A stretch of 64,000 nucleotides of DNA from Hyphomicrobiaceae bacterium (lineage in GTDB: Bacteria; Pseudomonadota; Alphaproteobacteria; Rhizobiales; Aestuariivirgaceae). Made by a program: the position numbers and the translations under genes. Position 1 is the stretch's first letter. The number at the start of each line of letters is the position of its first letter. The notes beneath the pieces were generated by a model, which was not told the DNA's origin, searched no databases, and saw only the letters and a program-made list of their open reading frames with translations. The stretch lies in assembly GCA_900298995.1 (NCBI GenBank), contig OMIC01000037.1, positions 1-64,000 on the forward strand. The letters run 5' to 3'. Below are positions 19,009-27,336 of the stretch, in pieces.

Positions 19009-20547
19009 TCAGTTGTAGGCGCGCTCGCCGTGATCGACGAGATCGAGGCCTTCGCGCTCCTCCTGCTCCTTGACGCGCAGGCCCGTTACAGCCTTGCAGA
19101 TCATCAGGGCGACGTAGGAGACGACTGCCGTCCAGACCACGGCGATGATCACCGCCATGACCTGCGCATACATCTGCGTGCCAAAGGCGTAGGGAACCGC
19201 GCCAACCGAAGTATCGGCGGCGAGATAGTCCACAACGCCCATGCCACCCAGCGCCGGATTGACGAAGATGCCAGTGAGGAGCGCTCCCAGTATGCCGCCG
19301 ACACCGTGAACGCCGAAGACATCGAGTGCGTCGTCATAGCCAAGCCGGGCCTTGAGCGAGACGACCGCCCAGAGACACACGAAGCCGGCGGCAAGGCCGA
19401 TGATGATGGCCGCGCCAGGCCCCACCCAGCCGCAGGCCGGCGTGATGGCGACGAGCCCGGCGACGAGGCCAGACGCGCCGCCGAGAAGGCTCGGATGGCC
19501 ACGGAAGACCCATTCGCCCGCCGTCCAGGCGAGAGCGGCAGCTGCGGCCGCAATGGTGGTGTTGAGGATCACCAGTGCCGTGAGGCCATTGGCTTCGAGA
19601 CTCGATCCGGCATTGAAGCCATACCAGCCGAACAGCAGCAGACCGGCGCCGGTGAGCACAAAGGTGAGATTGTGGGGCGTGATCGGGTCGCGGCCGAAGC
19701 CTACGCGCTTGCCAAGGACATAGGCGCAGACGAGACCCGCGACGCCGGCATTGATGTGGACGACGGTTCCGCCCGCGAAATCAATGGCGCCGAGGTTGAA
19801 GAGATAGCCGTTGGTGGCGTTGACCAGCGCGCCATATTCACCCAGCACGGCCGCCTTGGCATCATCTGTGGTGGCCGCAGCCAGCGCATCGAGGAGCTGC
19901 TTGGCCTTGTCCTCGCCCACAATCGCCGACACGATAGAGAGATTGTCGGCCGACAGCGTGTAGGCGTCGGGGCCTGCCCAGAACCATACCATGTGGGCCA
20001 TGGGCAGATAGGCGAAGGTGAACCACAGCACCATGAACAGCAGCACGGCGGCGAACTTCATGCGTTCGGCATAGGCGCCGACGATCAGCGCCGGCGTGAT
20101 GCAGGCGAAGGTCATCTGGAAGATGACGAAGGCCAGTTCCGGAATGTTGGTTTCCTTGGAGAAGGTACCGATTTCCGAAGCGGGCGAGACGCCGGCGAGG
20201 AAGAACTTCGAGAAGCCGCCGATGAACGGGTTGAGCGCTCCGCTGCCATTCCCCGTGAAGGCCAGCGAATAGCCGTAGAGTACCCAGAGGATCGAGATGA
20301 TCGAGAAAACAATCAGAACCTGCATCAAGACCGAGAGCACATTCTTGGCGCGCACAAGACCACCGTAGAAAAGTGCAAGACCCGGAATGGTCATCAGCAC
20401 AACGAAGCAGGTGGCAACCAGCATCCAGGTCGTATCGCCCTTGTTGACGGTTGCAGCCGCCTGCGCGGCGGATGCGAAGGCCGTCAGCACGGCCAGACCG
20501 CAGGCGCCGGCGAGGGCAGGCCTGCGCAGATAGTGTGTGAGTTTCAT
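19009..20547 (-). CDS. amtB: Ammonium transporter AmtB
   Basis: A 512-residue inner-membrane ammonium channel. A cleavable signal peptide (about 1-30, ending ASAAQA) is followed by the KGDTTWML start of mature AmtB and eleven membrane segments. The conserved LIVGAYAERMKF and IDFAGGTVVHINAG segments, the latter with a pore His, are present, as is the second pore His in the DVFGVHGVGG region. The start at 20547 was chosen because AGGAAA lies about 8 bases upstream and a signal peptide begins there; the frame is open further upstream but without a plausible start. It follows glnK by 25 bases, the classical glnK-amtB pair. Confidence 0.96.
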   Translation of the reverse strand: MKLTHYLRRPALAGACGLAVLTAFASAAQAAATVNKGDTTWMLVATCFVVLMTIPGLALFYGGLVRAKNVLSVLMQVLIVFSIISILWVLYGYSLAFTGNGSGALNPFIGGFSKFFLAGVSPASEIGTFSKETNIPELAFVIFQMTFACITPALIVGAYAERMKFAAVLLFMVLWFTFAYLPMAHMVWFWAGPDAYTLSADNLSIVSAIVGEDKAKQLLDALAAATTDDAKAAVLGEYGALVNATNGYLFNLGAIDFAGGTVVHINAGVAGLVCAYVLGKRVGFGRDPITPHNLTFVLTGAGLLLFGWYGFNAGSSLEANGLTALVILNTTIAAAAAALAWTAGEWVFRGHPSLLGGASGLVAGLVAITPACGWVGPGAAIIIGLAAGFVCLWAVVSLKARLGYDDALDVFGVHGVGGILGALLTGIFVNPALGGMGVVDYLAADTSVGAVPYAFGTQMYAQVMAVIIAVVWTAVVSYVALMICKAVTGLRVKEQEEREGLDLVDHGERAYN

Positions 20548-20572
20548 ATGCGTGTTTCCTGTCGGCTTGAGG

Positions 20573-20911
20573 TTAGAGAGCGGCATGGCCGGTTTCGCCG
20601 GTGCGGATGCGCACCGCCTGTTCGAGCGGCAGAACGAAGATCTTGCCATCGCCGATCTGCCCGGTCTGGCCGGACGCCTGGATGGTTTCGATGACCTTGT
20701 CAGCCAGGTGCTCGTCGACCGCGAGTTCGATCTTCACCTTGGGAACGAAACTCACGGTGTATTCGGCGCCTCGATAGAATTCGGTGTGACCGCGCTGGCG
20801 GCCGTGACCGCGCACCTCGGTGACGGTGATGCCCTGGATGCCAAGCGCCCCCAGCGCTTCCCGCACCTCCTCCAGCTTGAACGGCTTGATGACGGCGATG
20901 ATGAATTTCAT
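20573..20911 (-). CDS. glnK: Nitrogen regulatory PII protein GlnK
   Basis: A 112-residue PII signal protein. The T-loop contains the uridylylation Tyr51 in the segment RGAEYTVSF. The B-loop and C-terminal signatures (IGDGKIFVLPLEQAVRIRTGE) are intact. GlnK trimers sense ATP/ADP/2-oxoglutarate and plug AmtB when nitrogen becomes plentiful. The start at 20911 has an AAGGGGG ribosome-binding site 7 bases upstream; a TTG two codons earlier would fall inside that site. A sigma-54 type promoter lies about 40 bases upstream. Confidence 0.97.
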   Translation of the reverse strand: MKFIIAVIKPFKLEEVREALGALGIQGITVTEVRGHGRQRGHTEFYRGAEYTVSFVPKVKIELAVDEHLADKVIETIQASGQTGQIGDGKIFVLPLEQAVRIRTGETGHAAL

Positions 20912-20947
20912 GCACAAACCCCCTTGATTGGTGTCGGGAGTCTGGCT

Positions 20948-20963
20948 TCCAAGATCCGTGCCA
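20948..20963 (-). promoter_or_regulatory. Sigma-54 promoter of glnK-amtB
   Basis: Read on the minus strand the sequence is TGGCACG-GATC-TTGGA, differing at one position from the sigma-54 consensus TGGCACG-N4-TTGCA. It lies 37 bases before the glnK start. NtrC-activated sigma-54 transcription of glnK-amtB is well established in proteobacteria, which supports this reading. An upstream imperfect palindrome at 21028-21043 (GCGTATTTTTTATGCA) is a weak NtrC-site candidate. Confidence 0.75.
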
Positions 20964-21142
20964 AGTGGCGAAATTCTACTAACTCATTGAATTTGCGAGG
21001 TTTCAGGAATCATCGTCCGACAGGTCAGCGTATTTTTTATGCAATATCCGGCAATGAAGCTTTGGTTGCTCATTTTTTGTGCGAATTCACCGCGACCATC
21101 CATCCCCTGTGCTTTGGTCCGGAAAAGGCGGTAACAAGCGAC

Positions 21143-22381
21143 ATGGCCAAGACCTTCGACATCATCGTGATCGGTGCGGCGCTGAACGGACTTGCGGCGG
21201 CACTGGCCCTTGGCGGCCCGCAGGTGCGCAGGCCGCTGAAGGTGGCTGTCGTTGACGCCCGCGACCCGCGCGGCTTTGCGAGCAATGCCTTCGATGGCCG
21301 CGCCTCGGCCATCAGCACGGCCGCGCGGCGCATGTTCGAGGCGCTGGGCGTGTGGCCGATGGTTGCGGAGCATGCCCAGCCCATGTCCGAAATCATCGTC
21401 ACCGACAGCGCCACTCCCGGCGGCGCCCGCCCGGTGCTGCTGCACTTCGGCGAGGAGGACATGGCAGGCGGCCCCTCCGCCCACATGATCGAGAACCGCT
21501 TTCTCTACGGCGCCATGCTCGAGCAGGCAGAAGCGGCGCCGAGCATCGATTTCTGCGTCGGCCAGAAGGTCGAGCATTTTCACTTCGGCCCCGGACTGGC
21601 GGCGGTGACGCTGGCCGATGGCACGGTGCTGCGCGGCGCGCTGATCGTGGCCGCCGACGGGCGCAATTCGCCCGCCCGCGAGGCAGCCGGCATCAGGCTC
21701 GTCGGCTGGCCCTATGACCAGATGGGGTTGGTGGCCACCGTCGAGCATGACCTGCCGCACAATGGCCGCGCCGAGGAACATTTCACGCCGTCGGGGCCCT
21801 TCGCCATTCTGCCCCTGCCCGGCAACCGCTCGTCGCTGGTGTGGTCTGAACGCACGGAGGCGGCCGAGCGCATGCTGGCGCTTCCACCAGAGGCTTTCGA
21901 AGACGAGCTGCGGCTGCGGTTCGGCGATCATTTGGGCGCGGTAAGGATGATCTCGGGCCGCCACGGCTACCCGCTGGCCATGTATGTCGCCGAGACATTC
22001 TCGGGCCCGCGTCTCGCGCTGGTTGGCGATGCCGCCCATGTGCTGCACCCTCTCGCAGGACTGGGCTTCAATCTCGGGCTTCGCGATGTCGCCGCACTTG
22101 CCGACTGCATTCATGACGCGGCAGGGCTGGGTCTCGACATTGGCAGCGAGAGCGTGCTCGACCGCTATACCGCCTGGCGGCGCTTCGACACCGTGGCAAC
22201 CGGCGCGGCCATGGATGGCATGAACCGCCTCTTTGCCAACACCAATCCGGTGCTGACGCTGCTGCGCCGCGCCGGGCTCATGGCGGTGAACCGCATGGGT
22301 CCGATGAAATCCATGTTCGTGTCGCAGGCCGCCGGCGCATCCGGCAACCAGCCCCGGCTGTTGCGGGGCGAGAGGGTGTAA
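21143..22381 (+). CDS. UbiH-family FAD-dependent monooxygenase
   Basis: A 412-residue class A flavoprotein monooxygenase of the UbiH/UbiF/COQ6 group, probably hydroxylating a ubiquinone precursor ring. The N-terminal FAD-binding motif reads VIGAALNGLAAALAL (residues 9-23), with Ala at the usual second Gly of GxGxxG. The middle GALIVAADGRNSPAR is the DG motif. LVGDAAHVLHPLAGLGFNLGLRDVAAL near 295-325 is the family's GD motif and ring. The start at 21143 (MAKTFD) begins the fold; the long upstream in-frame extension covers the antisense of glnK and is rejected. Divergent from glnK. Confidence 0.85.
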   Translation: MAKTFDIIVIGAALNGLAAALALGGPQVRRPLKVAVVDARDPRGFASNAFDGRASAISTAARRMFEALGVWPMVAEHAQPMSEIIVTDSATPGGARPVLLHFGEEDMAGGPSAHMIENRFLYGAMLEQAEAAPSIDFCVGQKVEHFHFGPGLAAVTLADGTVLRGALIVAADGRNSPAREAAGIRLVGWPYDQMGLVATVEHDLPHNGRAEEHFTPSGPFAILPLPGNRSSLVWSERTEAAERMLALPPEAFEDELRLRFGDHLGAVRMISGRHGYPLAMYVAETFSGPRLALVGDAAHVLHPLAGLGFNLGLRDVAALADCIHDAAGLGLDIGSESVLDRYTAWRRFDTVATGAAMDGMNRLFANTNPVLTLLRRAGLMAVNRMGPMKSMFVSQAAGASGNQPRLLRGERV

Positions 22382-22387
22382 CCGCCC

Positions 22388-22741
22388 TCAGCGGCTGAAG
22401 CCCGCGGCGGCGATCTTGCCGAGATAGGCCTGCCAGATATCCGCCTGCTCGCGACCCAGTTTCAGGAGATAGGGCCAGGTGTAGAGTCCGGTCGCATGGC
22501 CATCGTCGAACACGATGCGCACCGCATAGCTGCCGACCGGTTCCAGCTTGCGGATCCTCACATTGCGCTTGCCCCATACCAGCTGCTCCTGCCCGGGCCC
22601 ATGGCCCTTCACCTCTGCACTCGGGCTTTCGACCCGCAGATATTCGGCAGGCAGTGTCAGGCTCTCGCCTGAATCAAAACGCACATGCAGCTCGGCTCCA
22701 CCAGCCGAGAGGCGCAATTCCTCCGGCCACGGATCATTCAC
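22388..22741 (-). CDS. DUF971 domain protein
   Basis: A 117-residue protein of the DUF971 (gamma-butyrobetaine hydroxylase-like N-terminal) family, recognised from [26 protein letters not shown] and the [28 protein letters not shown] stretch. Family members are linked by context to iron-sulfur or Mrp/ApbC-type functions, but no activity is established. The start is a GTG at 22741 overlapping the end of the Trm112-like gene by eight bases. The only nearby ATG is in another frame, and the longer in-frame extension reads through the antisense-like part of upstream genes. Confidence 0.82.
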   Translation of the reverse strand: MNDPWPEELRLSAGGAELHVRFDSGESLTLPAEYLRVESPSAEVKGHGPGQEQLVWGKRNVRIRKLEPVGSYAVRIVFDDGHATGLYTWPYLLKLGREQADIWQAYLGKIAAAGFSR

Positions 22742-22919
22742 GGCTGATCTCGCGCGCCTCCTCGGGCAGCATGATGGGAATGCCGTCGCGGATCGGATAG
22801 GCAAGGCCTGCGGCGCGCGAAACAAGTTCTTGGCGCTCGGCATCATACTGCAGACGTGTCTTGGTGACAGGGCAGACCAGAAGCTCAAGCAGACGCGGGT
22901 CGGTGCGGATATCCGCCAT
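22734..22919 (-). CDS. Trm112-like small zinc-ribbon-type protein
   Basis: A 61-residue protein of the UPF0434/Trm112 group. [44 protein letters not shown] is the classic pattern. Only one Cys of the family's usual CP-x-C motif is kept (CPVTK), as in many bacterial members. Eukaryotic and archaeal Trm112 activates methyltransferases; the bacterial role is open. The gene starts 7 bases after the stop of the LON-domain gene and overlaps DUF971. Confidence 0.88.
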   Translation of the reverse strand: MADIRTDPRLLELLVCPVTKTRLQYDAERQELVSRAAGLAYPIRDGIPIMLPEEAREISRE

Positions 22920-22926
22920 GCGCCAC

Positions 22927-23594
22927 CTATTGCAGCCGCGGCTTGCCGCCGCGCGCCATCTTGCTGAGCGCCACTTCCGTGAGCGCAACCAGAACATCCG
23001 CCCGTGTCTTGAGATCGGGCGCCTCGAGAAGCGCCTGTTTTCCTGAGGCGGATAGGGCGCAAGCTGGGAGAGCGTGTTGACCAGGACCTCGGTGGGCGCG
23101 GCATCCACCTGGCCCCAGTCGGCATTCATCTGATTGGCGTCGAGATAGTCGCGAAAGGCCTTGAGAAGGGCCGGGCGATTGACGTCAGCCGCACCCGCCG
23201 TGGACACCAGGTCGGCGGCGAAGGGATGGTAATTGGCGATCACCTGGCGGTAGGGCGTGTCGGCATCGAGTTCATCGATGATCTGGAACCGGCTGATGCC
23301 GGTGAGGGTAACCATCATGCGCTGATCGGCGGTCTCGGCATAGGCCGTGATGCGGCCGAGGCAGCCCACCTTCATGAGCTCAGGCACATCCTGGGCCTCG
23401 GCACCGGACGCGGGCTGGATCATGCCGATGACCCGGCTGCCCGAGAGAGCATCGTCGATCATGGCGAGGTAGCGCGGCTCGAAGATGTTGAGCGGCAGTT
23501 CGGCGCGCGGCAGCAGCAGCGCTCCGGCCAGCGGAAACACGGGAATGCGCTGCGGCAGATCGGAAGGGCTGCGGTAGGTGCCGAAGATGTTCAT
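22927..23594 (-). pseudogene. LON-protease N-terminal-domain protein, frameshifted
   Basis: The N-terminal part ([44 protein letters not shown]) is the LON substrate-binding domain found as a stand-alone protein of about 220 residues. After [11 protein letters not shown] (about residue 185) the frame changes near an A4 run on the minus strand (T4 at 23038-23041 on plus). In the original frame the protein reads on into the Trm112 gene. In the +1 frame it continues [22 protein letters not shown] and ends properly with PRLQ-stop at 22927. The span of 668 bases is one short of 223 codons, so a single A is missing. This is a recent mutation or a sequencing error. A GTG at 23612, overlapping the upstream stop, is an alternative start. 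Confidence 0.82.
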
Positions 23595-23608
23595 GAGGGA
23601 TCTGTCCG

Positions 23609-24532
23609 TCACGCGAAGAGTACCGATGAGAGCTTGCGGCGGCCGGCAAGCGTGAATTCGTCCTTGGGACCCCAGGCCTCGAAGAACTTGACGAGCTGCT
23701 TGCGCGCAGCCTCGTCGTTCCAGCCGCGCATCTTGCGGATAATGTAGATCAGCTGGTCGGTGGCCTCGGTGCGCTCGCCCGCGCCATTGAGCAGCACGGC
23801 AAGGTCGAGCCGCGCCTGAAAATCCTCCGGATTGCGCTCGATCTGCGAGCGGAGCGTTCCGATCTCCGAGACATCGACGGGGTTCAGCGCCATGTCGAGG
23901 GCGGCGCGCGCGCTCAGCACCTCGGGGTCGCCGGCCTTGGCGGGCGGTACCAGCGCCAGCGTGGCCTTCGCATTCTCGAGATCGCCCGCGGCGATCTGGC
24001 ACCGGGCGAGGGCGGCGAGGGCGCCGGCATGCTCGCGGTCGGCCTGCAGCACCTGCACGAGGATCTGGGCGGCGGACGCATGATCACCCTGCTCGAGCAT
24101 CAGGCGCGCCTCGCCCACCATGGCCTCGATCTCCTCGGCCAGGCTGCCCTGGCCGCCGAGTCGGTCCACGAACTGCTTGATCTGGCTCTCCGGCAGGGCG
24201 CCCATGAAACCGTCAACCGGCTGGCCGTTGACGAAGGCATAGACGGCGGGGATCGACTGGATGCGCATCTGGGCGGCAAGCTGCTGGTTCTCGTCCACAT
24301 TGATCTTCACCATGCGGACCTTGCCATTGGCCTGACGCACGGTCTTCTCGAGCGCCGGTCCCAGCTGCTTGCACGGACCGCACCACGGCGCCCAGAAATC
24401 GACGATCACCGGTGTCTGGCGCGAGGCCTCGATCACGTCGCGCATGAAGTTCTGCGTATCCGAGTCCTTGATCAGGTCGCCGGCCGCTGCCTGGGTGCTG
24501 CCTGGGTCCTGCCCGCCGATAATCATGTTCAT
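23609..24532 (-). CDS. CnoX/YbbN-like thioredoxin co-chaperone
   Basis: A 307-residue protein with an N-terminal thioredoxin domain (about 25-130) and a C-terminal TPR-like helical region (about 135-300). The redox motif WAPWCGPCK is intact, giving two cysteines in CxxC (Escherichia coli CnoX has a modified motif). IDFWAP-type strands and the cis-Pro segment [10 protein letters not shown] are present. Homologues hold unfolded proteins under oxidative stress and pass them to GroEL or DnaK. It is first in the order trx-LON-Trm112-DUF971, probably one operon. Confidence 0.9.
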   Translation of the reverse strand: MNMIIGGQDPGSTQAAAGDLIKDSDTQNFMRDVIEASRQTPVIVDFWAPWCGPCKQLGPALEKTVRQANGKVRMVKINVDENQQLAAQMRIQSIPAVYAFVNGQPVDGFMGALPESQIKQFVDRLGGQGSLAEEIEAMVGEARLMLEQGDHASAAQILVQVLQADREHAGALAALARCQIAAGDLENAKATLALVPPAKAGDPEVLSARAALDMALNPVDVSEIGTLRSQIERNPEDFQARLDLAVLLNGAGERTEATDQLIYIIRKMRGWNDEAARKQLVKFFEAWGPKDEFTLAGRRKLSSVLFA

Positions 24533-24603
24533 CTGTCCGTCACCTTCAGATCTGAGCCCCTAGATGGGGCAAATGCACGCGTTTTTCAATGTGCTGGCCG
24601 GAT

Positions 24604-25095
24604 TCAGGCCACCGCCACGATGGCCGGTTCATGCCCGCAGGCCCGGATGAAAGCCACGAGGTCGGCAGACCGGATGGTGGTGGTGGCTGTGTTTTCGAGC
24701 GGATGATAGTTCAGCAGTTCATGCGCCATCATGCTGCGGTCCAGCACGACATTGACCCGCCGCTCCCTGTCATTGATGAGGCCGAACGGCGTGACGGAGC
24801 CCGGCTCCACGCCCAGTACCTCGCGCAACAGCTCGGGACGGCCGAAGGACAGCCGCCGGGATCCGATCTTGGCCGGCGCCGCCTTGAGATCAACCTGGGC
24901 CTCCTCGAGGCAGACAATGAGCCAGATCGCGCCCTTGTCATCCTTCAGGAACAGGTTCTTGCAGTGTCCACCGGGGATTTCGCCACGCAGCGCCTGCGCC
25001 TCCTCGACCGTATAAGCCGGCGGATGGTCGCGGGTGGCGGTCTCGATCCCCAGATCCCTGAAGCGGGCAAGTAGATCATTGCGGGTCGCGGGCAT
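24604..25095 (-). CDS. ProX/YbaK-type aminoacyl-tRNA deacylase
   Basis: A 163-residue free-standing editing-domain protein. The pattern THPPAYTVEEA-like (here RDHPPAYTVEEAQAL), GGHCKNLFLKDDKG, LSFGRPELLREVLGVEPGSVTPFGLIND and VVLDRSMMAHELLNYHPLENTATTTI is that of ProX/PrdX proteins, which hydrolyse Ala-tRNA(Pro) or similar mischarged tRNA. The conserved Lys lies in GHCKN. The start at 25095 (MPATRND) was chosen since the upstream in-frame extension overlaps the tRNA-Gly region and is Arg/Pro-rich. Confidence 0.88.
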   Translation of the reverse strand: MPATRNDLLARFRDLGIETATRDHPPAYTVEEAQALRGEIPGGHCKNLFLKDDKGAIWLIVCLEEAQVDLKAAPAKIGSRRLSFGRPELLREVLGVEPGSVTPFGLINDRERRVNVVLDRSMMAHELLNYHPLENTATTTIRSADLVAFIRACGHEPAIVAVA

Positions 25096-25205
25096 GGCGG
25101 CCGGTCGTCCTTCGAAAAAAGCTCTGGATGACGATGTTCTTGCATTTGGCGGGGAGTTAGGCAATAAGGCCCGAACCCACCGGGTAAACCGGTCTGGCCA
25201 TGGAA

Positions 25206-25280
25206 GCGGGCGTAGCTCAGGGGTAGAGCATAACCTTGCCAAGGTTAGGGTCGCGCGTTCGATTCGCGTCGCCCGCTCCA
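25206..25280 (+). tRNA. tRNA-Gly (anticodon GCC)
   Basis: A complete cloverleaf is visible. The acceptor stem GCGGGCG pairs with CGCCCGC, and the D arm is GCTC-AGGGGTA-GAGC. The anticodon stem TAACC/GGTTA encloses loop TTGCCAA with anticodon GCC (25238-25240), and the T arm is GCGCG-TTCGATT-CGCGT. Discriminator T is followed by an encoded CCA at 25278-25280. It decodes GGC and GGU. Confidence 0.97.
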
Positions 25281-25338
25281 ATCATCTCATTGAAACAAAA
25301 TGGCTTTCGCCCTTATCCGCTTTGCGGATGCGCCTGAA

Positions 25339-25662
25339 TCATGCCCAGCGGAAGACGATGAAGGCCCAGATGACGGAGATGACCACCGCACCCCACAGCG
25401 GAGTTCCATAGAAGGCCAGCCAGCCGAGGAAGATGAAGGCGCTGCCCAGATGGGTCATGAACAGCCGGTCGCCGCGGGTGGTATCCAGACGGAAGATGCC
25501 GCGTCGCGGCGAGCCGCCCGGCGCGAAATACTCCCAGACGCCCATGGCCAGGATGGAGCCGAAGACATAGAGGAAGAAGGCGATGGTGACGCGGTTCCAC
25601 GCCATCCAGCTGCCCAGCGGCTGCTGCCACCAGTCGGCTGAGAACATCATCGGCGTTTCCAT
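25339..25662 (-). CDS. glpU: DUF2160 small membrane protein of the glycerol transporter operon
   Basis: A 107-residue protein with two to three hydrophobic segments (about 22-45, 68-85 and 88-105), matching the DUF2160 family that accompanies rhizobial glycerol ABC transporters. The role is unknown; an accessory membrane subunit is likely from position. It starts 13 bases after the second permease gene and closes the operon. The start at 25662 (METPMM) has a purine-rich upstream AAGGCAGG. The symbol follows the Rhizobium glycerol operon naming and is given by context. Confidence 0.82.
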   Translation of the reverse strand: METPMMFSADWWQQPLGSWMAWNRVTIAFFLYVFGSILAMGVWEYFAPGGSPRRGIFRLDTTRGDRLFMTHLGSAFIFLGWLAFYGTPLWGAVVISVIWAFIVFRWA

Positions 25663-25675
25663 GGTCCTGCCTTTC

Positions 25676-26476
25676 TCACACGCGGCCCAGGGCAAAGCCC
25701 TTGGCGATGTAGTTGCGCACGAAATAGATGACGATGGCCCCGGGAATGAGGGTGAGAACGCCCGCCGCCGCGAGCAGGCCAAGCTCATAGCCGGAGGTGC
25801 TGGCCGTCTTCGTCATGGCGGCCACGATGGGCTTTGCGGCGACCGAGGTGAGATTCTTGGCCAGCAGCATTTCGACCCACGAGAACATGAAACAGAAGAA
25901 GGCCGCCACGCCGATGCCCGCCGAGATCGTCGGCAGGAAGATGCGGATGAAGAAGGACGGGAAGGAATAGCCGTCGACATAGGCGGTCTCGTCCAGCTCC
26001 TTCGGAACCCCCGACATGAAGCCCTCGAGGATCCACACGGCCAGTGGAATGTTGAACAGCGTGTGGGCCAGCGCCACGGCCCAGGGCGTGTCGAACAGGC
26101 CGACCGCCGAATAGAGATTGACGAAGGGCAGCACGAACACCGCCGCCGGCGCCATGCGGTTGGAGAGCAGCCAGAAGAACAGGTGCTTGTCGCCCAGGAA
26201 GCGGTAGCGCGAGAAGGCATAGGCGGCGGGCAGCGCCAGCGTCACCGAGATCACGGTGTTGATCACCACATAGGTGATCGAATTGATGTAGGCGTTGTAC
26301 CAGGACGGATCGGTGAAGATGGTGCGGTAGCTGTCCAGAGTGAAATCACGCGGAAAGGCGCTGAAGCCGCCCAGAATCTCGTTCGTTGTCTTGAACGACA
26401 TGTTGAGCAGCCAGTAGATCGGAAGCATCAGGAAGACGATATAGACCGTCAGCACGACATAGCGCTTGCGCATCAC
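25676..26476 (-). CDS. glpQ: Glycerol ABC transporter permease (MalG-type)
   Basis: A 266-residue inner-membrane permease with six predicted membrane segments, the first at about 8-28. The EAA loop has the form ELDETAYVDGYSFPSFFIRIFLPTI around residues 170-195, which docks on the ATPases. It pairs with GlpP to form the channel. It overlaps glpP by four bases (ATGA), showing coupled translation. CUT1-type family; substrate inferred from the flanking glpD, glpK and glpR genes. Confidence 0.9.
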   Translation of the reverse strand: MMRKRYVVLTVYIVFLMLPIYWLLNMSFKTTNEILGGFSAFPRDFTLDSYRTIFTDPSWYNAYINSITYVVINTVISVTLALPAAYAFSRYRFLGDKHLFFWLLSNRMAPAAVFVLPFVNLYSAVGLFDTPWAVALAHTLFNIPLAVWILEGFMSGVPKELDETAYVDGYSFPSFFIRIFLPTISAGIGVAAFFCFMFSWVEMLLAKNLTSVAAKPIVAAMTKTASTSGYELGLLAAAGVLTLIPGAIVIYFVRNYIAKGFALGRV

Positions 26477-27336
26477 TTCGCCTCCTCGCGCATCATCAGC
26501 GTGTAGAACAGCCAGCTGAGGAACAGGATGATGAGGAAGTAGACAATCGAGAACGCCGCGGCGGGGCCGAGGTCAAAGCCGCCAAGCGCCTTCTGAACGA
26601 GGTCGATGGACAGGAACTTGGTGGTGCTGCCGGGCCCGCCGCCGGTCAGCACGATGACCTCGGTATAGATCATGAAGGAATCCATGAAGCGCAGCAGGAT
26701 GGCGATGGTCAGCACATGCTTGAGCTTCGGCAGCTGGATGTAGCGGAACACCGCCCAGGGCTTTGCGCCATCGACCTTGGCGGCCTGGTAATAAGCATCC
26801 GGGATCGCCACGAGGCCGGCATAGCAAAGCAGCACCACGAGCGATGTCCAATGCCAGACATCCATCAGAACCACGGTGAACCAGGCGGAAATGGGCTGGC
26901 GGGTGTAGTTGTAGGGAATGCCCAGCGCGTTGAGGCCCTTGCCGAGCAGGCCGATGTCGGGCAGCGCCATGATGTTCCACATCGAACCGACGACGTTCCA
27001 CGGCACCAGCAGCGGCAGGGCAAGCAGAACGAGGCAGACGGAAACCCAGCGGCCGCTGCGCGGCATGCACAGCGCGATGGCGAGGCCCAGCGGAATCTCG
27101 ATGGCCAGGATCACGGCGGTGAAGACAATCTGACGCTTCAGCGAGTCGTGAAACTGGTCGTCATGAAGGAGCTGCTGGAACCAGGTCGTGCCAGACCAGA
27201 AGAACTCGTTGTTGCCGAAGGTTTCCTGGACCGAATAATTGACGACCGTCATCAGCGGCAAGAGCGCGTTGAAGGCCACCATCAGAAAAACGGGCAGGAC
27301 GAGCCACCAGGCGCGGTTGTTCTCGATCTTGGTCAT
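26473..27336 (-). CDS. glpP: Glycerol ABC transporter permease (MalF-type)
   Basis: A 287-residue permease with six predicted membrane segments (first at about 10-35, last at about 260-282). The EAA-type loop IPDAYYQAAKVDGAKPWAVFRYIQLP is around residues 178-203. Together with the MalG-type partner it builds the membrane pore. It overlaps both neighbours by four bases, in the tight order ATPase-permease-permease. Substrate assignment to glycerol comes from the gene cluster. Confidence 0.9.
   Translation of the reverse strand: MTKIENNRAWWLVLPVFLMVAFNALLPLMTVVNYSVQETFGNNEFFWSGTTWFQQLLHDDQFHDSLKRQIVFTAVILAIEIPLGLAIALCMPRSGRWVSVCLVLLALPLLVPWNVVGSMWNIMALPDIGLLGKGLNALGIPYNYTRQPISAWFTVVLMDVWHWTSLVVLLCYAGLVAIPDAYYQAAKVDGAKPWAVFRYIQLPKLKHVLTIAILLRFMDSFMIYTEVIVLTGGGPGSTTKFLSIDLVQKALGGFDLGPAAAFSIVYFLIILFLSWLFYTLMMREEAK

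Noticed and set aside
19030-20694. Plus-strand open frame of about 554 codons opposite amtB
   Set aside because: Charged, low-complexity translation typical of antisense to a membrane-protein gene; amtB is unambiguous.
20537-21142. 202-codon N-terminal extension of the UbiH-like protein
   Set aside because: It runs antisense through glnK and the sigma-54 promoter; the flavoprotein fold begins at MAKTFD (21143).
25313-25332. Small hairpin ATCCGC-TTT-GCGGAT after tRNA-Gly and glpU
   Set aside because: Six-base stem without a following T-run on either strand; too weak to call a terminator.
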